Positions 23,105-30,946 of a stretch of 48,995 nucleotides of DNA are shown here, piece after piece. The notes under the pieces were generated by a model. The model saw only the letters and a list, made by a program, of their open reading frames with translations, searched no databases and was not told the DNA's origin. The translations under genes and the position numbers were made by a program. The DNA comes from a virus. Each line of letters opens with the position of its first letter. Position 1 is the stretch's first letter. The DNA lies in the IMG/VR virus record IMGVR_UViG_3300017963_000356, positions 1 through 48,995 of that record. One strand, given 5' to 3'.

Positions 23105-24107
23105 TGACCTGATGCTCGTGCCTCAGTACTCTGAGGTAGAGTCCAGGAAGAAACCAGACGTATCTACCAAGCTAGGTGACCACCACCTGGCTCTCCCTGT
23201 CATAGCAGCTCCCATGAACACCATTTGTGAAATGGATATGCTTCATGCCATGATGCAGATAGGAGCCCTGGGTGCCTTGCACAGGTACATGACCAAGGAA
23301 GACCAAGCCCTACAGTTCCAACAGTCTGGAGCTAGGAACTCCTTTGTTGCTATTGGAGCTACAGGAGACTTCCTAGATAGAGCCAAGTTCCTCACCGACA
23401 AGGGAGTCAAGAACTTCGTCATCGACGTGGCAAATGGACACAACATCAACACTATTCGCGCCACAGAACAGGTAAGGTCTCTCGAGCACGTCAACCTCCT
23501 GATGTCGGGTAACGTCTGTACAGCTGACGGAGCCTATAGGCTAAGAGATGCTGGAGCAGACATCATCCGCGTGGGTATTGGACCAGGCAGTGCCTGTACT
23601 ACCAGAAAGGTGACAGGCCACGGTGTCCCGCAGCTCACAGCGATTGCAGACTGTGTGCACGCGATGGAGGGATCTCAGGTCTACATTATAGCTGACGGTG
23701 GAATTAGAGGCTCAGGAGACATTGTGAAGGCTCTAGCAATTGGTGCTGATGCCGTCATGATTGGTGGACTCCTAGCAGGCACCTCACAGACACCTGGAGA
23801 GGCTCACGAAGGCCCTGGAGGACTCTATAAGTACTACCATGGGATGGCGAGCAAAGAGGGCCGCGAGAAGTGGTTCAACAGAGACAATACTTCCTTCGTA
23901 CCAGAGGGTGGATCAGCCAAGGTCCCATTCAGAGGTGACGCAAGGAAGATAGTGGACGACCTGTTCCACGCAGTCCAGGTAGGCATGGGCTACTCAGGAG
24001 CCAGCAACCTGGCTGAGCTCAGAAAGAAGGCCCAGTGGGTAGAAGTCTCACAAAGTGGGTACATAGAAGGCAGCGTAAATAGACGTATGCACGGAGGAAA
24101 AGAATGA
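23076..24107 (+). CDS. IMP dehydrogenase / GMP reductase family protein
   Basis: The 343-aa (beta/alpha)8 enzyme lacks the CBS pair of cellular IMPDH. The catalytic loop is [20 protein letters not shown], with the nucleophilic Cys next to Thr. The nucleotide site has [20 protein letters not shown] and [10 protein letters not shown], followed by YHGMAS and [13 protein letters not shown]. The IDVANGH element and TG-G-PQL fit GMP reductase better than IMPDH (which normally has D-AHGH), while the N-terminal [14 protein letters not shown] is IMPDH-like. It therefore converts GMP to IMP, or IMP to XMP. It adjusts purine pools during infection. GGAGGA precedes the start. Confidence 0.85.
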   Translation: MKIRKAYTFDDLMLVPQYSEVESRKKPDVSTKLGDHHLALPVIAAPMNTICEMDMLHAMMQIGALGALHRYMTKEDQALQFQQSGARNSFVAIGATGDFLDRAKFLTDKGVKNFVIDVANGHNINTIRATEQVRSLEHVNLLMSGNVCTADGAYRLRDAGADIIRVGIGPGSACTTRKVTGHGVPQLTAIADCVHAMEGSQVYIIADGGIRGSGDIVKALAIGADAVMIGGLLAGTSQTPGEAHEGPGGLYKYYHGMASKEGREKWFNRDNTSFVPEGGSAKVPFRGDARKIVDDLFHAVQVGMGYSGASNLAELRKKAQWVEVSQSGYIEGSVNRRMHGGKE

Positions 24108-24337
24108 AAGCAACTTTAGAGTTCAAGCTTCCAGAGGAGAGTCGTGAGTATCTCACAGCAGTGCATGCACCTGCCCTCTCTAGCGCTCTCTGGGATATGG
24201 ACCAAGAGCTCAGACAAAAGATTAAGTACGCCTCAGAAGATACACCAGAACTGGTTACTAAAACATTTCAAGAGGCCAGAGATATGCTCACAAAGATCTT
24301 AGAATATCATATAATATTAGAGGTAGTAGAAGCATGA
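24104..24337 (+). CDS. small helical protein, 77 aa
   Basis: ATGA overlaps the previous stop. The protein begins [17 protein letters not shown], continues with ALSSALWDMDQELRQKIKYA and ends in a helix. That is the pattern of a small phage family in which a leading strand ending FDLPEE is followed by a DLDQ-LR-K-KY helix. No function is known. It forms a chain with the next two genes through 4-nt overlaps. Confidence 0.62.
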   Translation: MKATLEFKLPEESREYLTAVHAPALSSALWDMDQELRQKIKYASEDTPELVTKTFQEARDMLTKILEYHIILEVVEA

Positions 24338-24588
24338 CAGAAAACATCATTACCTCTCTAGTAAGCCAATATAACGCTCTCAGACGTGCCGAGAACTGGA
24401 GAAACCAGAAGTTGAGCGATCTAACCGATGCATCCATAGAATATTCAGGTGCATCAAAGGACGTAGATACCTGCCGCCAGCGCATCACTAAAATTAAAAG
24501 CAGCATTAAGGCTGTTTGGGGCGAAGAAGCTCTAGAAATTGCCATGAAGGCAGTTAAAGAAGCTGAAGAAAAGAGAATAAAACAGTGA
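24334..24588 (+). CDS. hypothetical coiled-coil-like protein, 84 aa
   Basis: The whole protein is helical with heptad-like spacing (LVSQYNALRRAENWRNQKL, then a charged C-terminal helix). It overlaps its neighbours by 4 nt on both sides and shares the thyX operon. Nothing identifies a family. Confidence 0.58.
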   Translation: MTENIITSLVSQYNALRRAENWRNQKLSDLTDASIEYSGASKDVDTCRQRITKIKSSIKAVWGEEALEIAMKAVKEAEEKRIKQ

Positions 24589-25217
24589 GAATTATTGAGC
24601 AATCATATACAATCGAATCAGACCTCTCATTACAGATGATCATTGACATCGAGAGGTATGGTCGTACCTGCTACAAGTCAGACGACCGCGAATTCAATGA
24701 AGAGACAGCAAAGAAGTTTGTAGCCATGTTAATCGAACGTGGCCACCACTCTGTACTCGAGCATGGCTCGGCAACAGTACGCTTTGTCTGCGACCGTGGT
24801 GTATCCCACGAGATCGTCAGACACAGGATTGCTTCCTACTCACAGGAGAGCACGAGATACTGTAACTATGCTAAAGATAAGTTTGGCAACGAAATCACAG
24901 TAATCGATCCTCGACCTCACATGGATAGCGATCAGTTTTTGGTCTGGAAAGCAGCTATCATGCAAGCAGAACAGGCCTATTTTAGGCTGGTCGAGTTTGG
25001 AGCCAAGCCTCAGATGGCACGGTCAGTCCTACCAAACAGTCTAAAGACTGAGATCGTCATGAGTGCCAACCCACGTGAGTGGAGACACTTCTTCACCATG
25101 AGAGCAGCAGCTCCAGCTCATCCTCAGATGAGGGAGCTAGCCTGCCCACTACTCAAGGAATTCAGAGAAAGAGTTCCTGTATTATTCGATGATGTGGGCG
25201 ATCCGGACTGTATCTAA
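24585..25217 (+). CDS. thyX: flavin-dependent thymidylate synthase ThyX
   Basis: The product makes dTMP from dUMP using FAD and methylenetetrahydrofolate. The ThyX signature RHR--S---ES-R appears as RHRIASYSQESTRY, and the preceding RGHHSVLEHGSATVRFVCDR fits the substrate/FAD region. The 210-aa length is typical. The start is a GTG that overlaps the preceding TGA (GTGA). It works with the dCMP deaminase at 25947, which supplies dUMP, and with nrdJ. Confidence 0.95.
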   Translation: MRIIEQSYTIESDLSLQMIIDIERYGRTCYKSDDREFNEETAKKFVAMLIERGHHSVLEHGSATVRFVCDRGVSHEIVRHRIASYSQESTRYCNYAKDKFGNEITVIDPRPHMDSDQFLVWKAAIMQAEQAYFRLVEFGAKPQMARSVLPNSLKTEIVMSANPREWRHFFTMRAAAPAHPQMRELACPLLKEFRERVPVLFDDVGDPDCI

Positions 25218-25642
25218 TGCAGACATTTCTTCCACTAGAAAGCTATGCTGAGTCTGCCAGGGTGCTCGATTATCGACGCCTTGGCAAACAGCGCATAGAA
25301 TGTAAGCAAATACTACAAACTTTGCTAGGTAGAAGCAAAGGATGGGCTAATCATCCTGCTGTTAAGATGTGGGAAGGATATGAAGACTCACTGGTCAGGT
25401 ACGCAATCTGTATTTGTTCAGAGTGGAGACTACGAGGCTATAGAGATAACCAGTTAGAGTGGTTTACGCAACTATTCCATCAATCTTCAATAATAGTTCC
25501 AATACCGCCATGGCTAGGTAACGACAAGTTCCACTCTTCACATCGTGCTGCACTACTGTTTAAGAACCCAGATCACTACGGCCAGTTTGGGTGGATAGAA
25601 GAACCAAAGATTGACTATTACTGGCCAACTACTGAGGTATAA
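25217..25642 (+). CDS. MSMEG_6728-like / pyrimidine-dimer DNA glycosylase family protein
   Basis: MQTFLPLESYAESARVLDYR, followed by RLGKQRIECKQIL and WANHPAVKMWEGYEDSLV, matches the family annotated as MSMEG_6728 or pyrimidine dimer DNA glycosylase, related to T4 endonuclease V. Those share an N-terminal nucleophile, an R-LGKQR-E motif and an HPAV-MW-GYE segment. Activity on UV photoproducts is inferred from the family and is unproven for this subgroup. The start shares a base with the thyX stop. The closing region (WLGNDKFHSSHRAALL, FGWIE) also fits. Confidence 0.78.
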   Translation: MQTFLPLESYAESARVLDYRRLGKQRIECKQILQTLLGRSKGWANHPAVKMWEGYEDSLVRYAICICSEWRLRGYRDNQLEWFTQLFHQSSIIVPIPPWLGNDKFHSSHRAALLFKNPDHYGQFGWIEEPKIDYYWPTTEV

Positions 25643-25665
25643 TTAGAGACATGTAGGAGGGTAAC

Positions 25666-25947
25666 ATGTCTCGCAAAGAAGATATTATCAGAGCATTTGT
25701 AGAAGCAGACTGTAAGAAGTTTGCAGGCCTAATGCAGGTCTATATCCGAATGCTTGAAGCAAGAATCCCGTTTGTTGAGAATGCAGATAGGGCCCAAGGA
25801 ATGGCAGATGCGGTAGAAATGCTGCAGGGTGCTGTTGAGAAGGCTGAAGATGTAGCCAAGATGGTGCTCGAGGGCAAATACAAGGAACTTGAGCAGCTCA
25901 TGGCAGAGGAGGCACTCCCGCCTCATTTAAAACAAAGAATCAATTAA
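25666..25947 (+). CDS. hypothetical helical protein, 93 aa
   Basis: A strong GGAGGG site sits 5 nt upstream of ATG 25666, the first small gap in this stretch of the operon. The protein is helical throughout, with FAGLMQVYIRMLEARIPF and an Ala/Glu-rich second half. No motif is recognised. The stop shares a base with the deaminase start. Confidence 0.65.
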   Translation: MSRKEDIIRAFVEADCKKFAGLMQVYIRMLEARIPFVENADRAQGMADAVEMLQGAVEKAEDVAKMVLEGKYKELEQLMAEEALPPHLKQRIN

Positions 25948-26483
25948 TGGATCATAATAATTGGAAGACCAGTCATCGCCTTGATAGGATAGAGAAAGAA
26001 GACTGGTATATGCTTGAGGCTATCCGAGCTTCATGGAGAAGCCCAGATCCCAATACACAGGTAGGTGCTTGCCTAGTGACACCAGATGGAAGGCCACTAG
26101 GCAGTGGATACAATGGTGCTCCACGTGGTATGCCACTAACTGCCATGCCATGGGAGAGAAAAGGGGACTGGCTAGATACAAAATATGCCTATGTGGTACA
26201 TGCTGAGAAGAACGCCATTTTAAACTCAGTTGGAGACACGACAGGAAGCATAATGTACGCTACAATGTTTCCGTGCAACGAATGTGCTAAAGACCTTGTA
26301 CAAGCTGGGGTAAGACAACTATTCTATCTCACCAATCCATATATAGACCAAGATTTCTCCAAGGCAGCGGCCTGGATTCTAGGGCAGTCCTATGTCAGAA
26401 CAGAGCAATACCAATGGAAAAATATAAAAGCAATCCATATGCATCTAAAAGCTCTTTTAGAAACTATACCTTTGCAGGAATAG
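25947..26483 (+). CDS. dCMP deaminase
   Basis: The product deaminates dCMP to dUMP for ThyX. The zinc site is complete: VHAEKNAIL (His plus catalytic Glu) and PCNECAK (two Cys). The N-terminal DPNTQVGACLV and SGYNGAPRGM are the typical nucleotide-binding elements of the dCMP deaminase (ComEB) group and separate it from cytidine deaminases. The 178-aa length is slightly longer than usual because of a C-terminal extension. It lies in the same operon as thyX. Confidence 0.92.
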   Translation: MDHNNWKTSHRLDRIEKEDWYMLEAIRASWRSPDPNTQVGACLVTPDGRPLGSGYNGAPRGMPLTAMPWERKGDWLDTKYAYVVHAEKNAILNSVGDTTGSIMYATMFPCNECAKDLVQAGVRQLFYLTNPYIDQDFSKAAAWILGQSYVRTEQYQWKNIKAIHMHLKALLETIPLQE

Positions 26484-26485
26484 TC

Positions 26486-26902
26486 ATGAAGTTCAATGAA
26501 CAGGACTTTAGGGTAAGTTCTATTCAGATTGAACAGATGGACTGTGGGTGGCTAGGACCCCATAGCTCTATCCTGCGCCTTGTAATGCCAGACAACGAAT
26601 TCGAAAGAATGTATAGAGGTTATGTCTCTAACCAGGGCTGGTCTGCCAACATCACAATCTCAGTAAAAATGCTCGAGGGAGAGACTCCTATTGTTCTAGA
26701 GAATGGCTATATTTCAGAGTGTGATGGGACAGAAGTTCTAGTAGTAGTTGACCTACCACCACATGCAATGAAAGAATTCGATGAGCATGTAAACTTCAGA
26801 GATTATGTAATATCAGAGGACATAAGAAGGGAGGAAATTGAAAGGATTGAGTCAGATAAGCCACATCTGCAGAGATTCCGAATCGCCATGGAGGAGGACT
26901 AA
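26486..26902 (+). CDS. hypothetical protein, 138 aa
   Basis: I chose ATG 26486, with CAGGAAT upstream, over the in-frame ATG 26414 that lies inside the deaminase gene. The first 90 residues read as beta strands (DFRVSSIQIEQMDCG, SSILRLVMPD, SANITISVKML, VLVVVDLPP). The C-terminal 40 residues are helical and charged. I recognise no domain. Confidence 0.6.
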   Translation: MKFNEQDFRVSSIQIEQMDCGWLGPHSSILRLVMPDNEFERMYRGYVSNQGWSANITISVKMLEGETPIVLENGYISECDGTEVLVVVDLPPHAMKEFDEHVNFRDYVISEDIRREEIERIESDKPHLQRFRIAMEED

Positions 26903-26905
26903 ACC

Positions 26906-27772
26906 TTGGCTCAAACTTATACCGGTGTGCGTGTCGTTGACACTCGACCAGAGGTAGTTAACGAGGTGTACAAGAAGGGAACAATCCCTACCGATTTTAA
27001 TCGTAACTACAAGTTTTTCCAAAACGAGTTTGTAGTACTTAAGGCACTGGATTCTCAGACTGCACTAACAAGATGCATCGGAGATCACCTGTTCCTGCTT
27101 AGAATAGATAGAAAGCATCAAATTTGTGGCGTTAGCGCCAGAAACAAAGAGCAGCTATTCGCTCTTGATATCCTATTAGATGACAGAGTGAAGGTAGTTG
27201 TCCTTACTGGGCGTGCAGGCACTGGGAAGACCTTACTTACCCTGGCCTCAGCCCTACATCGGGTAGAATCCAAGGACTCTCCATATGAGCGTGTAATCCT
27301 GACCAGACCTATGAGTTGGGTAGGAAAGCATGGACTAGGAGCTCTGCCTGGTGACGTTGATGAGAAGTTTGGTCCGTACCTAGAGAACTATGTATGCAAT
27401 ATCGCCCACCTCCTAGGTGGAGATAAGCGTAAGGTACAGGACGCCATCAACCAGTACAAGATGGAATTTATCCCTCTCCAGCTAATCAGAGGAGCCAGCT
27501 GGGCCAAGAGCTTCATCATCGCCGATGAGGTTCAGGTCCTGGACTACCAAGAGATGGTAGCACTAGGCACCCGAGTAGGAGAGGGTAGCAAGATAGTCAT
27601 CATGGGTGACCTAGGTCAGAGGGACGAGAAAATTACCCGCGAGAAGACAGGTATACATAAGCTCATGAACGACAGAAGAGCACAAGAGAGTCAGATCTTT
27701 GCATCTCTCGAGCTCATTAAGGGCGAACGTAGCGATGTAGCTAACATGTTCGCAGAAATCTTTGGTGTATAG
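26906..27772 (+). CDS. phoH: PhoH-like ATPase
   Basis: This 288-aa protein has the PhoH P-loop ATPase core. Walker A is GRAGTGKTLL (102-111), followed by RVILTRPMSWVGKHGLGALP, the Walker B-like SFIIADEVQVLD, and a sensor region KIVIMGDLGQRD. PhoH proteins are very common in phages, have been linked to phosphate stress and to RNA or toxin handling, and their phage role is unsettled. The start is a TTG with a GGAGGAGG site, a strong rescue of a weak start codon. Confidence 0.93.
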   Translation: MAQTYTGVRVVDTRPEVVNEVYKKGTIPTDFNRNYKFFQNEFVVLKALDSQTALTRCIGDHLFLLRIDRKHQICGVSARNKEQLFALDILLDDRVKVVVLTGRAGTGKTLLTLASALHRVESKDSPYERVILTRPMSWVGKHGLGALPGDVDEKFGPYLENYVCNIAHLLGGDKRKVQDAINQYKMEFIPLQLIRGASWAKSFIIADEVQVLDYQEMVALGTRVGEGSKIVIMGDLGQRDEKITREKTGIHKLMNDRRAQESQIFASLELIKGERSDVANMFAEIFGV

Positions 27773-28122
27773 TGTATTTTGACGATAACTATGAGTCCAT
27801 GATGTGGGGCCACGCCGGTTGTCCAAAACAGAAACAGGCTGGCCTCCATCTATTTGAATTCATGGGGTGTAATAAGCTTCAAATAGACGAAGAGCTCCAC
27901 CTAACCAACACTGCAAGAAAGAAGCTGGCTAAAGATCTAGCACCTAGCCTCATGCTTCAGCTCCAGCTCCAAGAAGACACACTCTTTAAGATGGTAGAGC
28001 AGATAGCCGATCAGGTTCTCAAGAAAATGAGTGAGAACCCAGAAGACCCTACAATTGAGGCCATAGTAGAGGCTATCAGAAACAAGAAAGCGAGTAGATT
28101 CGATGGAATTTCATCTGAATGA
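27772..28122 (+). CDS. hypothetical protein, 116 aa
   Basis: The frame can start at GTG 27772, overlapping the phoH TAG, or at ATG 27799; neither has a strong ribosome binding site. The N-terminal part has two Cys (GHAGCPKQ, FMGCNK), and the C-terminal part is helical (MVEQIADQVLKKMSENPED). No family is recognised. Confidence 0.5.
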   Translation: MYFDDNYESMMWGHAGCPKQKQAGLHLFEFMGCNKLQIDEELHLTNTARKKLAKDLAPSLMLQLQLQEDTLFKMVEQIADQVLKKMSENPEDPTIEAIVEAIRNKKASRFDGISSE

Positions 28123-28399
28123 CATAGTATACATAATTGATTCAAGGACAGATGCTACTAGGTCATGTCCAACCTGTGGTCAATCCAGGTTTGAGAACAG
28201 ATATGTGATCATACAGTCAGAAATCTCTGAGAAAATGTCACATATCTCGACTACAGAGGAACCACAGTATAAGTACAGAGTCCGAGTAGATGATGAGATC
28301 CAGGACATGACTTGGCACGAGGAAGGGAAGACTCTGTTTGCCCATCTAGGAGCAGCAGAAGAACAAGTAGAAAGGTTACAGCGTGGCCGTGGAGTTTAA
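28103..28399 (+). CDS. hypothetical protein with a CxxC knuckle, 98 aa
   Basis: The ORF overlaps its neighbours by 20 and 17 nt. It starts with a strand (FHLNDIVYIID), then CPTCGQSRF, a single CxxC, and further strands (RYVIIQSEIS, YKYRVRV). The fold may be a small beta barrel with a zinc or disulphide knuckle, of the type used for RNA or protein binding. No function can be given. Confidence 0.55.
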   Translation: MEFHLNDIVYIIDSRTDATRSCPTCGQSRFENRYVIIQSEISEKMSHISTTEEPQYKYRVRVDDEIQDMTWHEEGKTLFAHLGAAEEQVERLQRGRGV

Positions 28400-29045
28400 G
28401 ACAATTAGTCAGCTTAGAGCCCATCTGCATCTCGAGGGATGTAAGAAGTGTGACCTAGGATTTCAGCCCAATATCAATGGCTGCTGTGTATCAAAAGGTC
28501 CAGTTGTCACTACCAAAATGATTATTGGTGAGGCTCCAGGCAAGAATGAGGACAGTACAAGGCTGCCCTTTACAGGCCCAGCAGGAAAGCTCCTAGATGA
28601 TATCTGGAGAGCCGCTGGCATGGATACGAAGGACTGGTACATTACCAATGTAGTATTGTGCAGGCCAGTAGCTGCTGTAGGGAGTGGAAAGCAGAATTAC
28701 ACGCCTCGAGCAGAGCAAAGAAGACAGTGTAGACCGCATCTAGACGCTCAGATTTCGCTTCTGAAGCCTAAAATCATAGTCACACTAGGCAAGCCTGCAA
28801 CCGAGGCCATTCTGGGCGTTAGCGGGTTCCGTATGGGCGATGTCAGAGGACAGCTCAGAGGTGGTCCATCCATAGCTAGCTTTGATAGCAAAGAAGTAGT
28901 TAAGGACGCGCCTTTTATCTTCCCTATGCTGCATCCAGCTGCTATATTGCATTCTACCGGCACAGATCGGTATGATCTATACAGGCAACAGACCTGGGAT
29001 GATGTTAGAAAACTCAAATCATTCATAGACGAAAGGAATATATGA
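28383..29045 (+). CDS. family 4-type uracil-DNA glycosylase (Fe-S)
   Basis: The product removes uracil from DNA. Motif A is GEAPGKNED (49-57), followed by PFTGPAGKLLDD and NVVLCRP. The C-terminal active-site HPAAIL is at about 184-189. Cysteines Cys20, Cys23, Cys93 and Cys116 are placed to bind the 4Fe-4S cluster of family 4 or 5 enzymes. The Glu in motif A favours the UDG4 group. The start is GTG (28383, or 28389 in frame). It fits with the dimer glycosylase at 25217 as a phage base-repair set. Confidence 0.88.
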   Translation: MAVEFKTISQLRAHLHLEGCKKCDLGFQPNINGCCVSKGPVVTTKMIIGEAPGKNEDSTRLPFTGPAGKLLDDIWRAAGMDTKDWYITNVVLCRPVAAVGSGKQNYTPRAEQRRQCRPHLDAQISLLKPKIIVTLGKPATEAILGVSGFRMGDVRGQLRGGPSIASFDSKEVVKDAPFIFPMLHPAAILHSTGTDRYDLYRQQTWDDVRKLKSFIDERNI

Positions 29046-29596
29046 TGGGTAAGAGTACAGACAACGTGGTTGAATTTCCAGCCACATCAGCAAAGCCAGC
29101 CACAGAAGAAACCCCTCAGGCTATGACGCCTGAAGAGGCTCAGGCTAAGGCCCAGCAAGGGCAGGAGTTCCTGCTCAAGATGATCGAAAAGAAGCGACAT
29201 GAGGGAGTTGAAATTCTCTCGCGCAAGGTAGATAACCTCGAGAACGGGGGAGAGCTCGCACAAGACGCAGCGGTAGAAGCACGGCTCAGGGACCTTCAAA
29301 AGGGCCTCGGAGGATCGTTGACTTCGCTAGAGGCCATCAACAGCCTGCTAGACTATTTCCGCCACGACCTCTTCCAGGTTATCAAGAACCTTACCCGCCT
29401 AGAGCAGGTTCAGTTCCAATCTGGAGCTCATCTCCAGACCCTGCTTCGCCTGCTAGAGAAGAAGGAAATCATCTCTGAGCAGGAGATGCAGGAAACCTGG
29501 AATGAGATGGTTCCCCAGGAAGCTCAAGTAGCTAACGAGACTACTGAGACGACCGAGGAAGCAGCTACTTCCGAGTCAGAGGCTGACCCAGAGTAA
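29042..29596 (+). CDS. hypothetical coiled-coil protein, 184 aa
   Basis: The last gene of the + arm. The N-terminal 35 residues and C-terminal 30 residues are low-complexity Ala/Thr/Glu/Pro. Between them lies a long helical region (about 40-150) with heptad-like leucines (LLKMIEKKRHEGVEIL, LEAINSLLDYF, LLRLLEKKE). It likely forms a coiled coil. Its 3' end overlaps the convergent - strand gene by 32 nt. Confidence 0.65.
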   Translation: MMGKSTDNVVEFPATSAKPATEETPQAMTPEEAQAKAQQGQEFLLKMIEKKRHEGVEILSRKVDNLENGGELAQDAAVEARLRDLQKGLGGSLTSLEAINSLLDYFRHDLFQVIKNLTRLEQVQFQSGAHLQTLLRLLEKKEIISEQEMQETWNEMVPQEAQVANETTETTEEAATSESEADPE

Positions 29597-29798
29597 GCTC
29601 AATATGAGATCCTAGCTCGTACTTGATGGCCACGACATTGTTGCGTGAACGCAGGACGAGAGCAAGGACCTCAGCGATCTCATCAGCGGATTTTTCATGT
29701 AGGGTTTCGATCCCTGGGACTCTGATCCTTTCGGTCTCAGTCTCAGGGACAAAATCCTTATTATCCCTGATAATATCCGCTTGATTCTGTTGCCTCAT
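29565..29798 (-). CDS. hypothetical protein, 77 aa
   Basis: A strong AAGGAG site lies about 8 nt upstream of ATG 29798, and the gene starts inside the sigma-like gene (38-nt overlap). The protein has a polar N-terminus (ADIIRDNKDFVP), a charged middle, a helix (SADEIAEVLALVL) and a strand (NVVAIKYELGSHIELTL). Function is unknown. It is the most downstream gene of the - arm and ends within the convergent + gene. Confidence 0.6.
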   Translation of the reverse strand: MRQQNQADIIRDNKDFVPETETERIRVPGIETLHEKSADEIAEVLALVLRSRNNVVAIKYELGSHIELTLGQPLTRK

Positions 29799-30369
29799 TG
29801 AATACTCTCCTTAGTTTTTGTTTAGCTTTCTTCAGTCTATCCATGACTTTATCTCTACCTGTCTTTGACAGTCTACTGACTTCATTTATAGTCAATCCCC
29901 GAGCATAGTACAAGAAGATTAGGTATCTCTCGTATGGGGTAAGTCTACACCAGGGCTCGTCTTTCGTTCCACATAAGAGCCATACAAGGCTGAGCTCTCT
30001 ATCCGGCGTAAGATCCTCTTCGCCAGCTCCTTCACTTGGTTGCTTATCGGGGGACTTGAACTGCTCCCATAACCAGTCGCGAAGTCCGAAGGCTCCATAT
30101 CGGATAAGGTAAGACCTAAGTGTAGTTTTCGATTGGATCTTCCTATATGAAGTGATGCCTTCAAGCCAGATGAGCTCGAGCTGTTGCTCAACATCTTGCT
30201 TGGAGATGGAAAAACCGTTCCTTTTAGGAACCTTTTCGGCGATTCTTTCAAGAAGTTTTGCATATGACTGAGGGTAGGGAACACGAGCTCCTTGAGATAT
30301 CCGATATGCGGTGTCACAGAGGATATTGAACTCCTCTGGGTAGAGCTCCGATGGTCGCTTGGCATTCAT
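29761..30369 (-). CDS. sigma-70-like RNA polymerase sigma factor (candidate)
   Basis: The C-terminal 45 residues are a sigma region 4 helix-turn-helix: LTPYERYLIFLYYARGLTIN, then EVSRLSKTGRDKVMDRLKKA, with basic residues in the recognition helix. An upstream helical region (about 70-115, with LRSYLIRYGAFGLRDWLWEQF) could stand in for region 2, and the linker is acidic. The size (202 aa) fits ECF-like or T4 gp55-like phage sigma factors. It could redirect host RNA polymerase to late genes. No matching promoter set was identified. The region 4 HTH is clear, the region 2 call is inferred. Confidence 0.62.
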   Translation of the reverse strand: MNAKRPSELYPEEFNILCDTAYRISQGARVPYPQSYAKLLERIAEKVPKRNGFSISKQDVEQQLELIWLEGITSYRKIQSKTTLRSYLIRYGAFGLRDWLWEQFKSPDKQPSEGAGEEDLTPDRELSLVWLLCGTKDEPWCRLTPYERYLIFLYYARGLTINEVSRLSKTGRDKVMDRLKKAKQKLRRVFNEATESSGYYQG

Positions 30370-30944
30370 TACTCCCAGTGTGGCAGCTTGTTCTTAAACT
30401 TCTTATCAAGATCATTCATGTAGGCTATAACAGGTATACCTTCTGCTTTAAAGAACTTGTCTGCCTTAGTTCCTTTTCTACCAACAATGGCCCGCAGCTT
30501 CTTGAACTCTTTGGGATAGAACTTCTTAAAGCGCCTTATCGCTGTTTGGCCCTTCCTATCTAGGTATCCTTTAACCTCGACCCATAGCGTACCGGCTTTA
30601 AAGTCTGGACAGTAGGATACTGTGCCCCTTTTGATACCATACTCGAGGAAGGAAAAGACTTTGGGTTCATATTCCCATTTTTTCTTCTGGTGATTGAGCC
30701 AACGAGCCACGTTAGCTTCCCAATTACTTCTGAAAAACTGATTAAGATCATCTCTTCGACCAATGACCGAACGCTTAGCCATCTTTTTGGTGACTGATTT
30801 CCCATCAAGCTCATCACACTTCCTCTTTACCGCAGCCCTGGACTTAGCTAATGCTAGGCTCAGCTGATTAACGTCCATGGTATCTCTGTTTGCCTTGAGA
30901 TAGTCAATCTCAACAGGCGACCACACTACCTTATTCCGAAACAT
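30369..30944 (-). CDS. HTH-fused PD-(D/E)XK endonuclease
   Basis: The N-terminal 45 residues (WSPVEIDYLKANRDTM, then VNQLSLALAKSRAAVKRKC) form a Myb/GcrA-like helix-turn-helix. The rest has a PD-(D/E)XK nuclease pattern: FRSNWEANVARWLNHQ (Glu helix), SYCPDFK and LWVEVKGYLDRKG (Asp, then E-x-K). RS-WEAN-AR-L is typical of phage and homing-type nucleases of this superfamily. It could be a free-standing homing endonuclease or a replication/recombination nuclease. The stop and the next start share a base. Confidence 0.76.
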   Translation of the reverse strand: MFRNKVVWSPVEIDYLKANRDTMDVNQLSLALAKSRAAVKRKCDELDGKSVTKKMAKRSVIGRRDDLNQFFRSNWEANVARWLNHQKKKWEYEPKVFSFLEYGIKRGTVSYCPDFKAGTLWVEVKGYLDRKGQTAIRRFKKFYPKEFKKLRAIVGRKGTKADKFFKAEGIPVIAYMNDLDKKFKNKLPHWE

Positions 30945-30946
30945 GA

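Noticed and set aside
25611-25643. TTGACT followed by TATAAT upstream of the 93-aa gene
   Set aside because: The spacer is 21 nt, too long for a sigma-70-type promoter, and the -10 lies in the stop region of the previous gene.
29743-29770. 7-bp inverted repeat (TCAGGGA ... TCCCTGA) near the convergent junction
   Set aside because: The loop is 14 nt, no U tract follows in either direction, and it lies in the coding region of the 77-aa gene. It is not a convincing terminator.
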